A stretch of 64,000 nt of DNA from Azospirillum cavernae (GTDB lineage Bacteria; Pseudomonadota; Alphaproteobacteria; Azospirillales; Azospirillaceae), in NCBI RefSeq assembly GCF_003590795.1, contig NZ_QYUL01000001.1, forward strand, positions 575,001 to 639,000, given 5' to 3'. The notes under the pieces are model-generated. The model did no database searches. It was not told the DNA's origin and saw only the letters and a list, made by a program, of their open reading frames with translations. Numbering within the stretch: position 1 is the first letter of the stretch; each line of letters opens with the position of its first letter. Position numbers and translations under genes: made by a program. Below are positions 1 through 8,558 of this stretch, in pieces.

Positions 1-497
1 CCAAGAGCCTGGGGGCCACCGTGATTGGGACGGTCGGCAGCCCGGACAAGGCCGACATCGCCCGCGCCCACGGTCTGGACCATGCGATCCTGTATCGCGA
101 GGCCGATTTCGTCGCCGAAACCCGCGCGCTGACCGACGGGCGCGGCGTGGATCTGGTGGTGGACGGCATCGGCGGCGACACGCTGCGGCGCAGCCTGGAC
201 GCGGCGCGCGCCTTCGGCATGGTCGCCAGCGTCGGGCAGGCGGGTGGCCCCATTCCGGCGCTGGACGTCGCAGACCTCGGCCCGCGCCGCTCGCTCTGCC
301 TGTCGCGGCCCAGCGTGTTCGGTTACATGACCGATCTCGCCACCTATCGAACGGCGGCGAGCGTTGTCCTGGACTGGGTGGCGGTGGGCGCCTTGCGGGT
401 CGGGCCGGTCGCCTGTCTGCCGTTGGAGGCGGCGGCGGAGGCTCACCGCCTGTTGGAAGGGCGGGGCGCCGGTGGGGCGCTGGTGTTGACGCCGTAA
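1..497 (+). CDS. Quinone oxidoreductase (zeta-crystallin-like MDR family), C-terminal part
   Basis: The reading frame is open from the left edge, so the gene starts outside the window. What is visible is the second half of a medium-chain dehydrogenase/reductase: the end of the Rossmann fold (GATVIGTVGSPDKADIARAHG), the stretch GRGVDLVVDGIGGDTLRRSL, and the closing helix PLEAAAEAHRLLEGRGAGGA that is typical of NADPH:quinone reductases of the QorA type. The family transfers electrons from NADPH to quinones in the cytoplasm. An internal GTG at 21 is not a believable start because the fold is already under way. Other zinc-free MDR enzymes (enoyl reductase-like) cannot be excluded. Confidence 0.85.
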   Translation, partial: KSLGATVIGTVGSPDKADIARAHGLDHAILYREADFVAETRALTDGRGVDLVVDGIGGDTLRRSLDAARAFGMVASVGQAGGPIPALDVADLGPRRSLCLSRPSVFGYMTDLATYRTAASVVLDWVAVGALRVGPVACLPLEAAAEAHRLLEGRGAGGALVLTP

Positions 498-906
498 GCG
501 GTGGCCTCTTTGACCATGATTTGGGGGAAATTCCTCAAGTCATGGTTGTGGGGGATGGGGGATCTGTATCGACGACAGCCGTGATGAGACGTTTTGCCAC
601 GCCAATCTATGGCTGCAATCGTGTGTTTCACGGCTCGCGCTGCATATCAAAGTATGCAGAAAACATATGCGGGATTATGCTCAAAAATTAAGCAAAAGAA
701 ATATAATAAGAAGAATGAGAATTTTTAGTTCTAAATTACACCAAAAAGAGAAGCAAAAATACACTCATCCCTGCGTAAATTCATGCCTTCAGAGAGAATA
801 TTTAAAACCTGACCTATTGGTTATATAAGAGAATTATTGTTTATATTTTGACGCTTTTCCCATGCCGCCGTACCTTTTGTGCACGCTCTTCAAGAGGATG
901 GTTGGC
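498..906. other. AT-rich intergenic region upstream of the chemoreceptor
   Basis: About 400 bases without a believable gene. From roughly 640 to 860 the composition is strongly AT-rich (for example around AATATAATAAGAAGAATGAG), in sharp contrast to the GC-rich neighbours. This fits a promoter or control region for the chemoreceptor gene, or a remnant of foreign DNA. A TATAAG-like -10 candidate lies near 827-832, but no convincing -35 partner was found. No RNA gene or mobile-element end was recognised. Confidence 0.5.
513..546. terminator. Imperfect hairpin after the quinone oxidoreductase gene
   Basis: ACCATGA at 513-519 pairs with TCATGGT at 540-546, and the G-rich and TCCTC-containing interior can extend the stem imperfectly. 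It starts 15 bases after the stop codon. There is no T-run, so its role as a terminator is only a suggestion. Confidence 0.25.
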
Positions 907-2586
907 ATGCAAAACATCAAAATCCGCATCAAATTCGTAATTTTGTCTCTGGTCATGCTCGTCGCCTTGACCGGAATTGGTGTGATCCTCTTGATGGCGC
1001 TGCGCGATCAACAAGAGGAAAACAGCCACGACAAAGTCCAGGCGATCACCGAAGCGGCGGTGAACATCGTCACAAGCTTTGAACAACGCGTCGCCAAAGG
1101 CGAGTTGACGCTGGAGCAGGCGCAGGAGGCCGCGCGCCACAGCCTGCGGGCCATGCGTTATTCCGGCGGCGAGTACATCTTCGCCACTGACATCGACGGT
1201 AAAACTTATGTCCATGGCGGCCGCCCGGAAATGGAGGGCCGCAACATGATCGAGGCGAAGGACGCCAACGGCGTCGCCTTCATTCGCAAACTGACCGAGG
1301 GCGCCCGCAAGGGTGGGCAATTCGTCGAATATTCCTGGCCGAAGGCGGGCGCCAGCGAAGCCAGCCCGAAGGTTGGCTTCGCCCAACTGTCGCCGGATTG
1401 GAAATGGGTGATCGGCACCGGCGTCTACATCGACAATCTTGAGGCGGACTTCCGCCGACACGCGATGCAGGCCGGGGTGCTGGGGATCGGCTTAGGCGGC
1501 GCTGGTTTGATCCTGGCCTACCTGATCGCCCGCTCCATCAGCGAACCACTGCTGCGGTTGAGCGTGGTGATGCGCCGTTTGTCGCGCGATGATCTGACCG
1601 TCACGGTTCCTGACACGGAGCGGGGCGACGAGATTGGGGAGATGGCCAAGGCGGTTGGCGTCTTCAAAGAGCGTGGCGTCGAAAACCAACGGCTGCGTCA
1701 GGCCCAGGAAGAGATGCAGGCGAAGGCGGAGAACGACCGCAAGGCCTTGCTGATGAAGCTTGCGGACAATTTTGAACGGTCCATCGGCGACGTGGTGTCC
1801 GCCGTCACGGCGTCGGCCAACGACATGCAGACCTCCGCCGAGACGCTGACGACGACGACGGGCGCGGCGGTCAGCCGTTCCACCGCCGCCGCTGGCGCGG
1901 CGGAAGAGGCGGCGGTCAGCGTCAACACAGTGGCCGGGGCGACCGAGGAGTTGACCGCTTCGATCCGGGAAATCAGCCGACAGGTGTCCGCGTCCAACGA
2001 TGTGGCCGCGAAGGCGGTGGGCGAGGCCAGCAAGACCAACGCCCTGATGGGCAGCTTGGCCCGCGCGGCGAACGAGGTTGGCGACGTGGTCAGCCTCATC
2101 AACTCCATCGCCGGGCAAACCAATTTGCTGGCGCTCAACGCCACCATCGAAGCCGCCCGCGCCGGGGAGCATGGCAAGGGATTCGCCGTCGTCGCCAGCG
2201 AGGTGAAAAGCCTCGCCACCCAGACGGCGCGGGCGACCGAAGACATCCAGGCCAAGATCGGTGAAATCCAACAGGCGACCGGCGTCGCCGTGTCGGCCAT
2301 CCGCGACATCGGCGCCGTCATCGACCAGATGAACAGCATCTCCGGCGCCATCGCCTCGGCGGTGGAGCAGCAGGGCGCGGCGACGCGCGACATCGCGGGC
2401 AACATCACCCAGGCCGCCGCCGGGGCGCAGGCGGTCTCGCAAAACGTCGCCGGCGCCAGTCAGGCGTCCAGCGAGGCCGGGCAAAAGGCCGAGCGGATGT
2501 TGGACGGGGCCGGGCAACTGGGCAAGGTCGCCCAACGTCTGCGCGGCGAGGTCAACGGCTTCCTCTCCAGCATCCGCGCCGCTTGA
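907..2586 (+). CDS. Methyl-accepting chemotaxis protein with single Cache sensor
   Basis: This is a 559-residue chemoreceptor. A membrane helix at about 7-29 is followed by a periplasmic single-Cache domain (sCache_2 type, including [19 protein letters not shown] and [14 protein letters not shown]), a second membrane helix, a HAMP linker ([23 protein letters not shown]) and the long MCP signalling coiled coil. The conserved hairpin tip is clear ([20 protein letters not shown]). The C-terminus ends SSIRAA, with no NWETF-like tether for CheR. ATG 907 is preferred over ATG 862 because an AGAGGA ribosome site lies 9 bases upstream and residue 1 then begins directly before the membrane helix. sCache_2 domains usually bind small organic acids; the ligand is unknown here. 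Confidence 0.95.
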   Translation: MQNIKIRIKFVILSLVMLVALTGIGVILLMALRDQQEENSHDKVQAITEAAVNIVTSFEQRVAKGELTLEQAQEAARHSLRAMRYSGGEYIFATDIDGKTYVHGGRPEMEGRNMIEAKDANGVAFIRKLTEGARKGGQFVEYSWPKAGASEASPKVGFAQLSPDWKWVIGTGVYIDNLEADFRRHAMQAGVLGIGLGGAGLILAYLIARSISEPLLRLSVVMRRLSRDDLTVTVPDTERGDEIGEMAKAVGVFKERGVENQRLRQAQEEMQAKAENDRKALLMKLADNFERSIGDVVSAVTASANDMQTSAETLTTTTGAAVSRSTAAAGAAEEAAVSVNTVAGATEELTASIREISRQVSASNDVAAKAVGEASKTNALMGSLARAANEVGDVVSLINSIAGQTNLLALNATIEAARAGEHGKGFAVVASEVKSLATQTARATEDIQAKIGEIQQATGVAVSAIRDIGAVIDQMNSISGAIASAVEQQGAATRDIAGNITQAAAGAQAVSQNVAGASQASSEAGQKAERMLDGAGQLGKVAQRLRGEVNGFLSSIRAA

Positions 2587-2602
2587 TCCGCATCAACGCC
2601 AC

Positions 2603-2644
2603 AGCCCCCCAATCTCCGTCATAAGGCGGAGTGATTGGGGGGCT
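2603..2644 (+). promoter_or_regulatory. Strong hairpin in the hypD leader, covering its ribosome site
   Basis: AGCCCCCCAATC (2603-2614) pairs perfectly with GATTGGGGGGCT (2633-2644), and CTCCG with CGGAG adds inner pairs. The right arm contains the only G-rich candidate ribosome site for hypD, 8 bases before ATG 2652. The hairpin could end chemoreceptor transcription, control hypD translation, or both. There is no U-run, which argues against a simple terminator. Confidence 0.5.
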
Positions 2645-2651
2645 TGCGCGC

Positions 2652-3773
2652 ATGAAATACGTCGATGAATTCCGCGATCCGGCGCTGGCCCGCAGCGTCG
2701 CCGCCGCCATCGCGCGGGAGGCCGCGCCCGACCGCGCCTATCACCTGATGGAGTTCTGCGGCGGCCACACCCACGCGATTTCCCGCTACGGCATTCCCGA
2801 TCTTTTGCCCGGCAACGTCCGCATGATCCACGGGCCGGGCTGCCCGGTCTGCGTTCTGCCGGTTGGCCGGATCGACGACGCCATCGCGCTCGCCCGGCGA
2901 CATGAGGTGACGCTGTGCGCCTATGGCGACGTTCTGCGCGTGCCGGGATCGGGGCGGGTCAGCCTGCTGAAGGCCAAGGCGCAGGGCGCCGACGTCCGCA
3001 TGGTGGTGTCCCCCGCCGACGCGGTGCGCGTCGCCGCTGACAATCCCGACCGCCAAGTGGTGTTCTTCGCCATTGGCTTCGAGACCACGACTCCGCCCAC
3101 GGCGCTGGCTGTGCGGGCGGCGCAGGCGCGCGGATTGAGCAATTTTTCCGTCTTCTGCAACCATGTCCTCACCCCGTCGGCCATCGAGGGCATCATGGCG
3201 GCGGCGCAGGGGCGGTCGGAGGAGCTGCGGTTGGACGGCTTCGTCGGCCCGGCCCATGTCTCCGTCGTCATCGGCAGCCAAGCCTATGAGCCGGTGGCCG
3301 AACAGCATGGCAAGCCGGTGGTCATCGCCGGGTTCGAGCCGCTGGACGTGCTGCAATCCATCCTGATGCTGATCCGCCAGATCAACCAGGGGCGGGCCGA
3401 GGTGGAAAACCAATACACCCGCGCCGTCACCCGCAGCGGCAACGAAAAGGCGCAGGCGCTCGTCGCCGAAACCTTCGAGCCGCGCCTGTCCTTTGAATGG
3501 CGCGGGCTGGGGAGCATTCCGCGCAGCGGCCTGCGGCTGCGCGACTCCTTCGCCGCCTTTGACGCGGAGACGCGCTTTGGCGTGGAAAGCGCCAGCGTTC
3601 CCGATCACAAGGGCTGCGACTGCGGGTCCATCCTGCGCGGAGTGAAGCGGCCCAGCGACTGCAAGCTGTTTGGCGGCGTCTGCACGCCCGACAATCCAAT
3701 GGGATCCTGCATGGTGTCCGCCGAGGGGGCGTGCGCGGCGCATTACACCTATGGGCGCTTCCGCGATTCCTAA
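2652..3773 (+). CDS. hypD: Hydrogenase maturation protein HypD
   Basis: HypD is the iron-sulfur scaffold that, with HypC, carries the Fe(CN)2CO unit of NiFe hydrogenases in the cytoplasm. The 373-residue product shows the expected cysteine motifs: FCGGHTH with Cys36, GPGCPVC with Cys64 and Cys67, and the C-terminal cluster of cysteines CDCGSILRG...CKLFGGVC...GSC...GAC that holds the 4Fe-4S centre. ATG 2652 gives MKYVDEF, which matches the usual family N-terminus; the earlier GTG at 2631 lies inside a hairpin and is less likely. No hypA, B, C, E or F and no hydrogenase subunits are adjacent, so it stands alone here. The stop codon overlaps the convergent pilin-like gene. Confidence 0.95.
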   Translation: MKYVDEFRDPALARSVAAAIAREAAPDRAYHLMEFCGGHTHAISRYGIPDLLPGNVRMIHGPGCPVCVLPVGRIDDAIALARRHEVTLCAYGDVLRVPGSGRVSLLKAKAQGADVRMVVSPADAVRVAADNPDRQVVFFAIGFETTTPPTALAVRAAQARGLSNFSVFCNHVLTPSAIEGIMAAAQGRSEELRLDGFVGPAHVSVVIGSQAYEPVAEQHGKPVVIAGFEPLDVLQSILMLIRQINQGRAEVENQYTRAVTRSGNEKAQALVAETFEPRLSFEWRGLGSIPRSGLRLRDSFAAFDAETRFGVESASVPDHKGCDCGSILRGVKRPSDCKLFGGVCTPDNPMGSCMVSAEGACAAHYTYGRFRDS

Positions 3774-4249
3774 CCGCTGGGCGTCGCGGCGGCGGGCGTC
3801 GCGCTGGTCTTCACCACCCAATAGGTCGCGGAGACCGCGCCACTTTGCGCGGCGGCGGCCCCGCAGGATTCGGCCACCGCGTAAATCCCTTCGGCATAGC
3901 GCGCTTTCAGCCGCTCCAGCGCCGTCTTGGCGATCTGGTCCTTGGGCGTTCCCGACAGACAGAACCAGGTCCCCGTCGCGTCCACGCCATAGGACCAGGC
4001 CAGATCCTTGGGCGGGGTCGGGCGGGCGCCGAAGCTGGGGAAGAGGGCGGCCTCCCATGTTTGCGCGGTCGGCGCGGCCAACCCGGCGGCCTGCCGGGCG
4101 CGGAAGGCCGACTCCAGCGCCTGGAATCCGGCGTCGGCGGCGCTGCTGAACTTCACGCGCGCCTCGGTGTCCACCCCGATGTATTGGACGCCGCCCATCG
4201 TCACCGTCGCGAGCAGGCCGACCGCCACCACGGCGGAAATGAGGTTCAT
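3770..4249 (-). CDS. Pilin-like small membrane-anchored protein
   Basis: A 159-residue protein beginning MNLISAVVAVGLLATVTMGG: a very short N-terminal head and one hydrophobic helix, then a soluble domain with two cysteines (FCLSG and ESCGAA) that could form a disulfide. The layout resembles a type IV pilin or pseudopilin, but the usual prepilin peptidase site (G before FTLIE) is absent. It is the last gene of a leftward group with a GspE/PilB-type ATPase 9 bases upstream, which supports a role in a filament or secretion machine. It resembles the larger pilin-like protein at 7514-8191 in its N-terminal helix. The exact family was not recognised. Confidence 0.65.
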   Translation of the reverse strand: MNLISAVVAVGLLATVTMGGVQYIGVDTEARVKFSSAADAGFQALESAFRARQAAGLAAPTAQTWEAALFPSFGARPTPPKDLAWSYGVDATGTWFCLSGTPKDQIAKTALERLKARYAEGIYAVAESCGAAAAQSGAVSATYWVVKTSATPAAATPSG

Positions 4250-4258
4250 CGCGTGTTC

Positions 4259-5779
4259 CTAGGGGCGCAAGGCGGGGGCCGACGCGCCGACGCCCTGCGC
4301 CTCGCTGCCGAAGACCCGGCGGATTTCGGCGCCGGTGGTTTGCCCGGCGTGGAATTTGGCGATGGCGTCCTGCAACATCGTCGGCCAGCTTCGTTGCCCC
4401 TTGGCGGCGTTGACGACGCTGGCGGCCCCGTCGAAGCGGGCGCATTCGCTGACCACCGTCCGCCCGGCGTAACCGCTGTCGAAGCAGGACTCGCAGCCCG
4501 CGCCGTGGCAGGCCGGGCAGACGGTGCGGATCAGCGATTGCACCATCACGCAGCGCAGCAGGTTCTTGATGTCGTGCGCCGTCACGCCGAGATGGCGCAG
4601 TCGGTCGATGGCCCCAAGGATCGAGCCGGTGTGCAGCGTGGTCAGAACCATATGGCCGGTGTCGGCGGCGCGCACGGCGATCTTGGCGGTTTCCTCGTCG
4701 CGCACCTCGCCCAGCACGATGACGTCGGGATCGGCCCGCATGAAGGAACGGACGACCTGGGCGAAATCCATGTTGACGGTCGGGTTGACGCTGACCTGCC
4801 CGGCGTAGGCGACGCGGTATTCCACCGGATCCTCGATGCTGTAAACCGCCTTGCCGATGCGGTCGATCTCGCGGATCGTCGCCGTCAGGGTGGTGGTCTT
4901 GCCCGATCCGGTCGGCCCGCAAATCAGACACAGCCCATGCCGCTGGTCCACCGCCCGGCGCCATTCGGCCACGCGGGTGATGCCCAGCCCGTCCAACACC
5001 GGCTGGATCCGCTCGGCGTCCAGCACGCGCAGCACCAGGATTTCGCCATCGACCGAGGGCACGGTGGCGACGCGCAGGTCGATGGAGCGCCCCCGGATCT
5101 CCAGATCGAAACGGCCCTCCTGCGGCACCCGGCGTTCGGCCAGATCCATGGCGGCGCGGTCCTTGATCTGCGCCGTGATCGTCGCGTAATGGTCGAGCGC
5201 GCCTTCGTGCATCAGTTGACGGATGCCGTTGACGCGGAAGAACACGCTGTAGCTCTTGCGGCGCGGCACGATGTGGATGTCCGACGCGCCCGCCTGCGCC
5301 GCCTGGGTCAGCAGGGTTTCGACGCCTTCGGGGTCGCTGGTGTTGCCCTCGCCCCGGCGGACGCGGTCGAGGAAATCGTCGAAATGGTCGGGCACGAAGG
5401 CGACGAAACGGACCCGCTTGCCGGGGTAATGCCGGGCGACGACGCGCGCCGCGATCATCTCCTCATGCAGGGTGGCGACATAGACGCTGTCCGCCGTTTC
5501 CCCGGTGACGATGATGGCGTGTTTTTCCAGCAGGCGCAGCGGCACCGGGGTGGCGGCCACCGGCTCCGGCGCGTGGGCGGCGGCCTCGTGGCGGGTTTGC
5601 GCCTCCATCAAATCGGCGCGGGCGACGAAGCCGTTGCGGACCAGGATCGACCCCAGCGGCTCCCCCGTCACCCGCTGTTCAGCCAGCGCCGCGTCGAGGA
5701 TGGAGCGCGACACCAGCCCCCGGTCGAGCAGATAGGCCGCCAGCTCCTCGCGCACGGCGGTCGGGGGATCCAACCTCAT
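4259..5779 (-). CDS. GspE/PilB-family type II secretion/type IV pilus assembly ATPase
   Basis: This cytoplasmic hexameric ATPase powers assembly of pilus or pseudopilus subunits. In order there is an N-terminal GspE-II/MshEN-like region (YLLDRGLVSRSILDAALAEQ), the SDIHIVPRR segment, Walker A GPTGSGKTTT, the Asp box around SIEDPVEYR, Walker B VIVLGEVRDEET, the His box TTLHTGS, and a zinc tetracysteine CPACHGAGCESC. ATG 5779 overlaps the upstream stop as ATGA, and MRLDPP fits the family start better than the longer open frame. At 506 residues it is shorter than many PilB proteins because the N-terminal domain is reduced. No inner-membrane platform (PilC/GspF) or secretin gene is in the window. 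Confidence 0.92.
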   Translation of the reverse strand: MRLDPPTAVREELAAYLLDRGLVSRSILDAALAEQRVTGEPLGSILVRNGFVARADLMEAQTRHEAAAHAPEPVAATPVPLRLLEKHAIIVTGETADSVYVATLHEEMIAARVVARHYPGKRVRFVAFVPDHFDDFLDRVRRGEGNTSDPEGVETLLTQAAQAGASDIHIVPRRKSYSVFFRVNGIRQLMHEGALDHYATITAQIKDRAAMDLAERRVPQEGRFDLEIRGRSIDLRVATVPSVDGEILVLRVLDAERIQPVLDGLGITRVAEWRRAVDQRHGLCLICGPTGSGKTTTLTATIREIDRIGKAVYSIEDPVEYRVAYAGQVSVNPTVNMDFAQVVRSFMRADPDVIVLGEVRDEETAKIAVRAADTGHMVLTTLHTGSILGAIDRLRHLGVTAHDIKNLLRCVMVQSLIRTVCPACHGAGCESCFDSGYAGRTVVSECARFDGAASVVNAAKGQRSWPTMLQDAIAKFHAGQTTGAEIRRVFGSEAQGVGASAPALRP

Positions 5780-7374
5780 TGGCGGCATCCCCAATGGGAG
5801 CGGTTGGTCAGCGACACGGCGAGCGGCGCGCTTCCGCCAGCGACCTCGGCGGCGGAGCGGCGGGCGGTGGCCGGTTGGGCGAACAGCTCGCCATGGGCGC
5901 ATTTGCCGCCCGGCGCGACCGTGATTTGCGAGGCCGAATCCGACGCCACCCGCGCCCCGCCAAGGTCGAGCACCCCCGCCGATCTGGGCCGCGCGCCGTT
6001 CAGCCCGACCGCCGTCGCGGTCATCTCCAGCGCGCCGTTTTCCAGGACGACGCCGAATTGCGTGTCGCTTTCGGCCCCGACGTCGGCGCTGTCCAGAATG
6101 GTTTGCCCGCCGCCGGAGCGAATCGCCGCCATCGGCACGCCGCCGCGCCCGCGCACCCGCAAGCGGGGGCGCTGCCGTTCGCCGGAAAAGGTGACGGCGG
6201 CGCCCAGCGCGCTGACCAGCCCGGCGCGCCCGGTCCCGACCTGCGCCACCACGTCGGCGTCGCGGAACAGCGCCTCGCCCCCCGTCACCTGCACCCCGTC
6301 GCCGGTGTTCGAGGTCACGGTCAGGCTGCCGGTGACGTCGAGTCGGGCGTGATAGCCCTTCAGCGCCGGGCCGTTGGCGACGGAAATCGCGTTGGTTCCG
6401 GCGAAGCTCAGGCGGGTTCCCGGCATGGCTTCCACCGGGGTGTCGAAGGCGACGTTCTCCACCCGGATGTCGGTGGGCAGGCGGAAGGGCGCGCCGGTGG
6501 GAAGGCTGGCGATGACGACCCCGGCGGCCTCGCCCTGCAAGACCAGCCGCATCGTCCGCCCGCCGCCCGATCCGTTGGCCAACTGGTCGAGCAAGGCGGC
6601 GGGAACCTCGTGCCGACCCGGCGCGAGGCGCAGCGCCATGCCGTTGGGCTGGGTCGCCTGCCACAGCCCCAGGGCGGCGGTCAGCGACATGGCGTCGGCG
6701 GCGGTGGTGCCGCTGCCGTCGCCGGCTTGAGTCGGGGCGACGTGGCGGCGCACGGTGGCCGACGCGGCGACGGCGGCCAGATCGGCGGAGGATCCGCGCG
6801 TGACGCCCAACGCCGACCCGGCGGGCAGGGTGAGCTGCCCGTCCTTCATCGTCAGCCCGGCGCAGTCCGGCATTTTATCGGACCCAATGGCGGGCGCGAC
6901 GATGGCGGCGATGATCCCGGCCCGGGCGATCTCCGCCGGAGCCGCCGGGGCGCTCAAGACATAGTTGCGGGCGCCCGGCGCGCCATCTTGCGGCCAGGGC
7001 GTGGTGACGATGCTGGGGGAGATCTGATCGGGGGCGGGGGCGAAGACGCAATAGCCATAGGGAACGCCCCAGGGCGTTTGCACGCCCGGCATCAGCCAGA
7101 CCGGCAGTTCCGTCTTGCCGTCGGGCCGCTCCTTGGGCGCGGGGGCGTAGAGGGTGCCGTCGTTTTTCAGGGTGCGGAGGTTGGCCTCCACCAACGCGGC
7201 CAGCTTGTGCATCTGCCCGGCGCTGCGCTGGGCCTGGGCGATGCGGTCGGAGGATTGCACCAGCGTGAAGGCGGTGTAGCCCGTCGTCGCCACCAGCGAG
7301 ATCGCCATGATCGTGATGATGAGAAGGGAAACCATGGGCCGCCGTCTGTTGCCGCCGCCTGTCGCCGCCGTCAT
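5776..7374 (-). CDS. Membrane-anchored protein, possible right-handed beta-helix
   Basis: A 532-residue protein with a single N-terminal membrane helix (MVSLLIITIMAISLVATTGY, about residues 14-33) followed by a short coiled segment (SDRIAQAQRSAGQMHKLAALVEANL) as in pilin-like proteins. The C-terminal ~300 residues are rich in short Gly/Val/Thr strands (such as ISVANGPALKGYHARLDVTG) that look like stacked turns of a parallel beta-helix. No enzyme motif was recognised. It overlaps the ATPase gene by 4 bases (ATGA), so the two are probably translated together. It may be a large minor pilin or an adhesin tip. This is inference from layout only. Confidence 0.6.
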   Translation of the reverse strand: MTAATGGGNRRRPMVSLLIITIMAISLVATTGYTAFTLVQSSDRIAQAQRSAGQMHKLAALVEANLRTLKNDGTLYAPAPKERPDGKTELPVWLMPGVQTPWGVPYGYCVFAPAPDQISPSIVTTPWPQDGAPGARNYVLSAPAAPAEIARAGIIAAIVAPAIGSDKMPDCAGLTMKDGQLTLPAGSALGVTRGSSADLAAVAASATVRRHVAPTQAGDGSGTTAADAMSLTAALGLWQATQPNGMALRLAPGRHEVPAALLDQLANGSGGGRTMRLVLQGEAAGVVIASLPTGAPFRLPTDIRVENVAFDTPVEAMPGTRLSFAGTNAISVANGPALKGYHARLDVTGSLTVTSNTGDGVQVTGGEALFRDADVVAQVGTGRAGLVSALGAAVTFSGERQRPRLRVRGRGGVPMAAIRSGGGQTILDSADVGAESDTQFGVVLENGALEMTATAVGLNGARPRSAGVLDLGGARVASDSASQITVAPGGKCAHGELFAQPATARRSAAEVAGGSAPLAVSLTNRSHWGCRQ

Positions 7375-7423
7375 TGGTCGAACGCGGCGCTCACCCTAAC
7401 CCGGAACGCGTTGAGACCGCCGC

Positions 7424-7458
7424 AAAAAACAAAGGACCGGCGGTGGGGCCGCCGGTCC
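7424..7458 (-). terminator. Rho-independent terminator of the major pilin-like gene
   Basis: GGACCGGCGG (7434-7443) pairs perfectly with CCGCCGGTCC (7449-7458) around a 5-base loop. Read on the minus strand the stem is followed by TTTGTTTTTT (complement of 7424-7433). It lies between the pilin-like gene at 7514-8191 and the downstream 532-residue gene, so the pilin-like gene can be expressed alone at a higher level. Confidence 0.9.
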
Positions 7459-7513
7459 AGCGTCGGGCGCTTTGTGAGGGGAAGCGCCCTGGGGGAGGGA
7501 ATGATCCTGCGTC

Positions 7514-8191
7514 TTACATGTGCTTGAAATAGGCGACGTGCTTGCCGGTGTCGGCGCCCACGGCGATGGTGTTGGCCGCGCCGCCCAGGATGATGGTGGC
7601 GGTGGTGGTGCCGAGCGGCACGCAGAAATAGCGGTAGACCGCGCCCAGCGCGTCCAATTCCGCCTTGGTGGTGATGCCGCTGACGGCGACCGTCACGGCG
7701 TTGACCGTGATGTTGGCGAGGCCGGTGAAGCTGCTGGCGGTCGAGGCGACGTAGCCCGCCGACTTGGCGATTTCCAGACAGGCGTTGGCGCCGGTGGTGG
7801 AGGTCAGGACGGTGTAGATGCCGGTGTTGGTGGTTTCGTTGCCGGCGGCGGTGGCGCCGCCGGTGCCGGTGCTGTCGATCACGTAACCGGCGGCGGTCGG
7901 GCCGGTGCCGAAGGTGGTCGCGGTGTTGATGGCGGGCGGGTAGGAGGACATGTAGGTCGGCGGCGTGGCGCTGGTCAGCACCGTGGAGCTGGGCAACGAC
8001 GCGGTGGTGGTGTTGCCGTCGTTGCTCCACATCGTCCAGGCGGCGTCGATCTGCTCCATCGCGCTGAGCACCTGCACGGCTTGGGCCTTGGCGCTCATGT
8101 TGGTGAAGGCCGAGCCGGTGTAGAACACCCCGGCGGCGGCCATGAATCCAGAAATGGCGACCGCGACGACCACCGAAAGCAGGTTGAACAT
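7514..8191 (-). CDS. Pilin-like protein, probable major subunit of the locus
   Basis: A 225-residue protein starting MFNLLSVVVAVAISGFMAAAG, an immediate hydrophobic helix, followed by an amphipathic stretch (AQAVQVLSAMEQIDAAWTMW) and a Thr/Ala/Gly-rich body low in charge, as in type IVb-like pilins. Two cysteines (NACLEI and RYFCVPLG) could form the C-terminal disulfide loop common in pilins. There is no classical prepilin cleavage motif. AAGGAG lies 7 bases before the ATG, and a strong terminator follows, both consistent with high expression. The C-terminus HVAYFKHM is unusual. It could alternatively be a surface protein unrelated to pili. Confidence 0.65.
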   Translation of the reverse strand: MFNLLSVVVAVAISGFMAAAGVFYTGSAFTNMSAKAQAVQVLSAMEQIDAAWTMWSNDGNTTTASLPSSTVLTSATPPTYMSSYPPAINTATTFGTGPTAAGYVIDSTGTGGATAAGNETTNTGIYTVLTSTTGANACLEIAKSAGYVASTASSFTGLANITVNAVTVAVSGITTKAELDALGAVYRYFCVPLGTTTATIILGGAANTIAVGADTGKHVAYFKHM

Positions 8192-8558
8192 TCAGGCACT
8201 CCTTGTTGGGTCGTCACAGGGGGAACGTGTTTGGCCGCCGTTCGGCGTCCGCCGCGCTTTCCCTTCCGCGCCGCCATCCCGCAAGGGGGCGGCCCGGTTC
8301 GGACATGTCTTTGAACCGACTCAATGCCCAGAGTCGTTAAGGCATTCTAAATTTCGCTTTTAACGATTCTCAGTGACGACCGTCACAGGCTGGTCAAAAT
8401 GCTGCGGCATGCTGTCATGCGGGCGCAACAGATGGCTGCGACTCTTGACCGCAGTGCGGTAAGACTTGACGGGTATACAGATGAATGGAGTGATGTTTCC
8501 GCCGTCAGGGCCAACCGCAGACGACAACCGTCGCATAAGACAAAAGGGGAGGATCTCA
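8192..8558. other. Divergent intergenic region between the pilin-like gene and the stress protein gene
   Basis: About 370 bases holding the control sequences of two divergent genes. Short inverted repeats are visible: CGTTAA (near 8335) with TTAACG (near 8360), and GTGAC-N4-GTCAC at about 8373-8386. No confident -35/-10 pair, RpoN site or small gene was identified. Confidence 0.4.

Noticed and set aside
2619-4964. Very long minus-strand open frame (about 780 codons) opposite hypD
   Set aside because: It is an antisense shadow of hypD and of the pilin-like and ATPase genes in GC-rich DNA; the product is Arg/Gly-rich with no domain, whereas the genes in the other frames have full family motifs.
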